Part shown: in pieces, positions 5,772 through 6,373 of the stretch
How positions within the stretch are numbered: the stretch's first letter is position 1
Layout of the letters: each line of letters begins with the position of its first letter
NCBI GenBank assembly: GCA_018825725.1
Contig: JAHKBC010000078.1
Span: 1-6,373 of the forward strand
From: Candidatus Omnitrophota bacterium
GTDB lineage: Bacteria; Omnitrophota; Gorgyraeia; Gygaellales; Profunditerraquicolaceae
Length of the DNA: 6,373 bases
Direction: 5' to 3'
The notes under the pieces: generated by a model
What the model saw: only the letters and a program-made list of their open reading frames with translations
Told to the model about the DNA's origin: nothing
Database searches by the model: none
Made by a program: the position numbers and the translations under genes

Positions 5772-6284
5772 TTATACTTCTTTCTGGCCCCATGAAGCGG
5801 TTTTTACCAGGACTTTACCATTCTCTAAATTCAACTCAATAGTACGGCCAAATGTGCCTCCCACTTCCCGCGCAATCACTTTCATCCCCAATTCCTTAAA
5901 TAAACTTTCAGCCATGTCAATATTATTTTGTCCCACATTGATAGTGCTTTCAGTAATAAAGCTAAACATGTGCGCCCCGCCGAAAAGCTTAGCCACCATC
6001 CTTGAACGCTGGCACCCAAGCTTCTCCAGCTTCTCAATCATATGCGTAATCGAAGAATTGACAAAACGACCGGGATTAGTCCTTATCTTGGCCCGGCTGA
6101 TGTCAGGAAGCATAGCATGAATTATGCATCCGGCTTTCCTTATATTATCGTATATAGTAATTCCCAGACAGGAACCCAAACCGCGAGTGATAAGCCTGCC
6201 CGGAGATTCACATACCTGCATATCCGCCATCTCTACTTCAATTATCTTTATAGCACTGGCTGTTTCAATTGTCTTATCTTCCAT
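5772..6284 (-). CDS. cheD: Chemoreceptor glutamine deamidase CheD
   Basis: This 170-residue CheD converts specific receptor glutamines to glutamates in the cytoplasm and, where studied, binds CheC and stimulates its phosphatase activity. The papain-like triad has the family spacing: Thr33 and Cys39 in TRGLGSC, then His56 in IIHAMLPD. Other landmarks are the AKLFGGAHMF stretch, INVGQNNIDMAESLFKELGMKVIAREVGG and the final GRTIELNLENGKVLVK. The start at 6284 is preferred to the internal Met at residue 19 because the first beta strand (IKIIEVEM) precedes that Met. The SD is weak, with an AGG overlapping the upstream stop codon. Spacing is 8 nt from the CheY-type gene and 2 nt to cheB, so translational coupling is likely. 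It is slightly longer at the N-terminus than Thermotoga CheD. Intact catalytic residues suggest an active deamidase. Confidence 0.95.
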   Translation of the reverse strand: MEDKTIETASAIKIIEVEMADMQVCESPGRLITRGLGSCLGITIYDNIRKAGCIIHAMLPDISRAKIRTNPGRFVNSSITHMIEKLEKLGCQRSRMVAKLFGGAHMFSFITESTINVGQNNIDMAESLFKELGMKVIAREVGGTFGRTIELNLENGKVLVKTASWGQKEV

Positions 6285-6292
6285 TAATTAAC

Positions 6293-6373
6293 CTAACTTC
6301 CTAAAACGCGCTTTAAAGCCTCAATAACCCTGGAAGGCTGAAATGGTTTAGTAACAAAATCCTTGGCTCCCGC
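6293..6373 (-). CDS. CheY-type response regulator, C-terminal end only
   Basis: Only the last 26 residues and the TAG stop are in the window. The frame reads AGAKDFVTKPFQ and then PSRVIEALKRVLGS. The GAKDFVTKPF stretch is the receiver-domain beta5 region, with the invariant Lys-Pro pair, and the rest is the final alpha5 helix. Ending directly after that helix indicates a single-domain receiver or the last domain of a longer protein. Its place 8 nt before cheD makes CheY, the flagellar-switch signal dephosphorylated by CheC, the likely identity. The start and the phospho-acceptor Asp lie outside the window, so the symbol is left blank. Confidence 0.85.
   Translation of the reverse strand, partial: AGAKDFVTKPFQPSRVIEALKRVLGS

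Noticed and set aside
5770..5793. Eight-residue N-terminal extension of CheB from the ATG at 5793
   Set aside because: It overlaps cheD, has no SD, and the receiver domain begins normally right after the ATG at 5769.
5752..6120. Plus-strand open frame antisense to cheD and the cheB start
   Set aside because: It lies entirely opposite well-conserved coding sequence, and its translation shows no recognisable domain; it is a shadow of the real genes.

Overview
All genes read from the minus strand, so the biological order runs from high to low coordinates. The window holds two blocks. The first is a chemotaxis cluster: the 3' end of a CheY-type receiver, then cheD, cheB, cheC and cheW (6373 down to 3486). 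The second is an envelope/uptake block: an alginate-export-type outer-membrane beta-barrel protein, followed by two paralogous periplasmic binding proteins of the ABC_sub_bind (PF04392-like) family (3352 down to 1). The second binding protein and the CheY-type gene are cut by the window edges.

The organism is a Gram-negative (diderm), motile bacterium. It has a beta-barrel protein with a signal peptide and a C-terminal Phe, Sec signal peptides on both binding proteins, and a chemotaxis set of the CheC/CheD type rather than the E. coli CheZ type. The sequence looks moderately AT-rich, with good AGGAGG ribosome binding sites on several genes. The barrel protein resembles proteins I associate with Candidatus Omnitrophota and similar uncultured diderms; that placement is a guess from protein style.

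The chemotaxis genes are tightly packed (8 nt between cheY and cheD, 2 nt between cheD and cheB, 29 nt between cheB and cheC) and probably form one transcript. They cover coupling (CheW), adaptation by receptor demethylation/deamidation (CheB, CheD) and CheY-P removal (CheC). No CheA, CheR or receptor lies in the window. Catalytic residues of CheB and CheD are intact. CheC keeps its second phosphatase site but has Thr in place of the key Asn in its first.

The barrel gene has its own near-consensus sigma70-type promoter (TTGACA, 17 bp, TATGAT) in the gap after cheW, so the envelope block can be expressed independently. The first binding-protein gene ends in a convincing intrinsic terminator, and the second follows after a 179-nt gap.

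The most notable unexplained feature is RNA structure. Perfect or near-perfect hairpins sit just upstream of the Shine-Dalgarno (SD) sequences of cheW (three in a row), of the first binding protein (14-bp stem, with an alternative pairing that would mask the SD) and of the second (GC-rich bulged stem). None has the U-tract of a terminator. No gene-free stretch exceeds 300 bases. I see no mobile element, CRISPR array, tRNA or rRNA. I do not see a clearly novel protein system; the candidates for novelty are these leader structures, the degenerate CheC site and the local near-identity between the two binding-protein genes.
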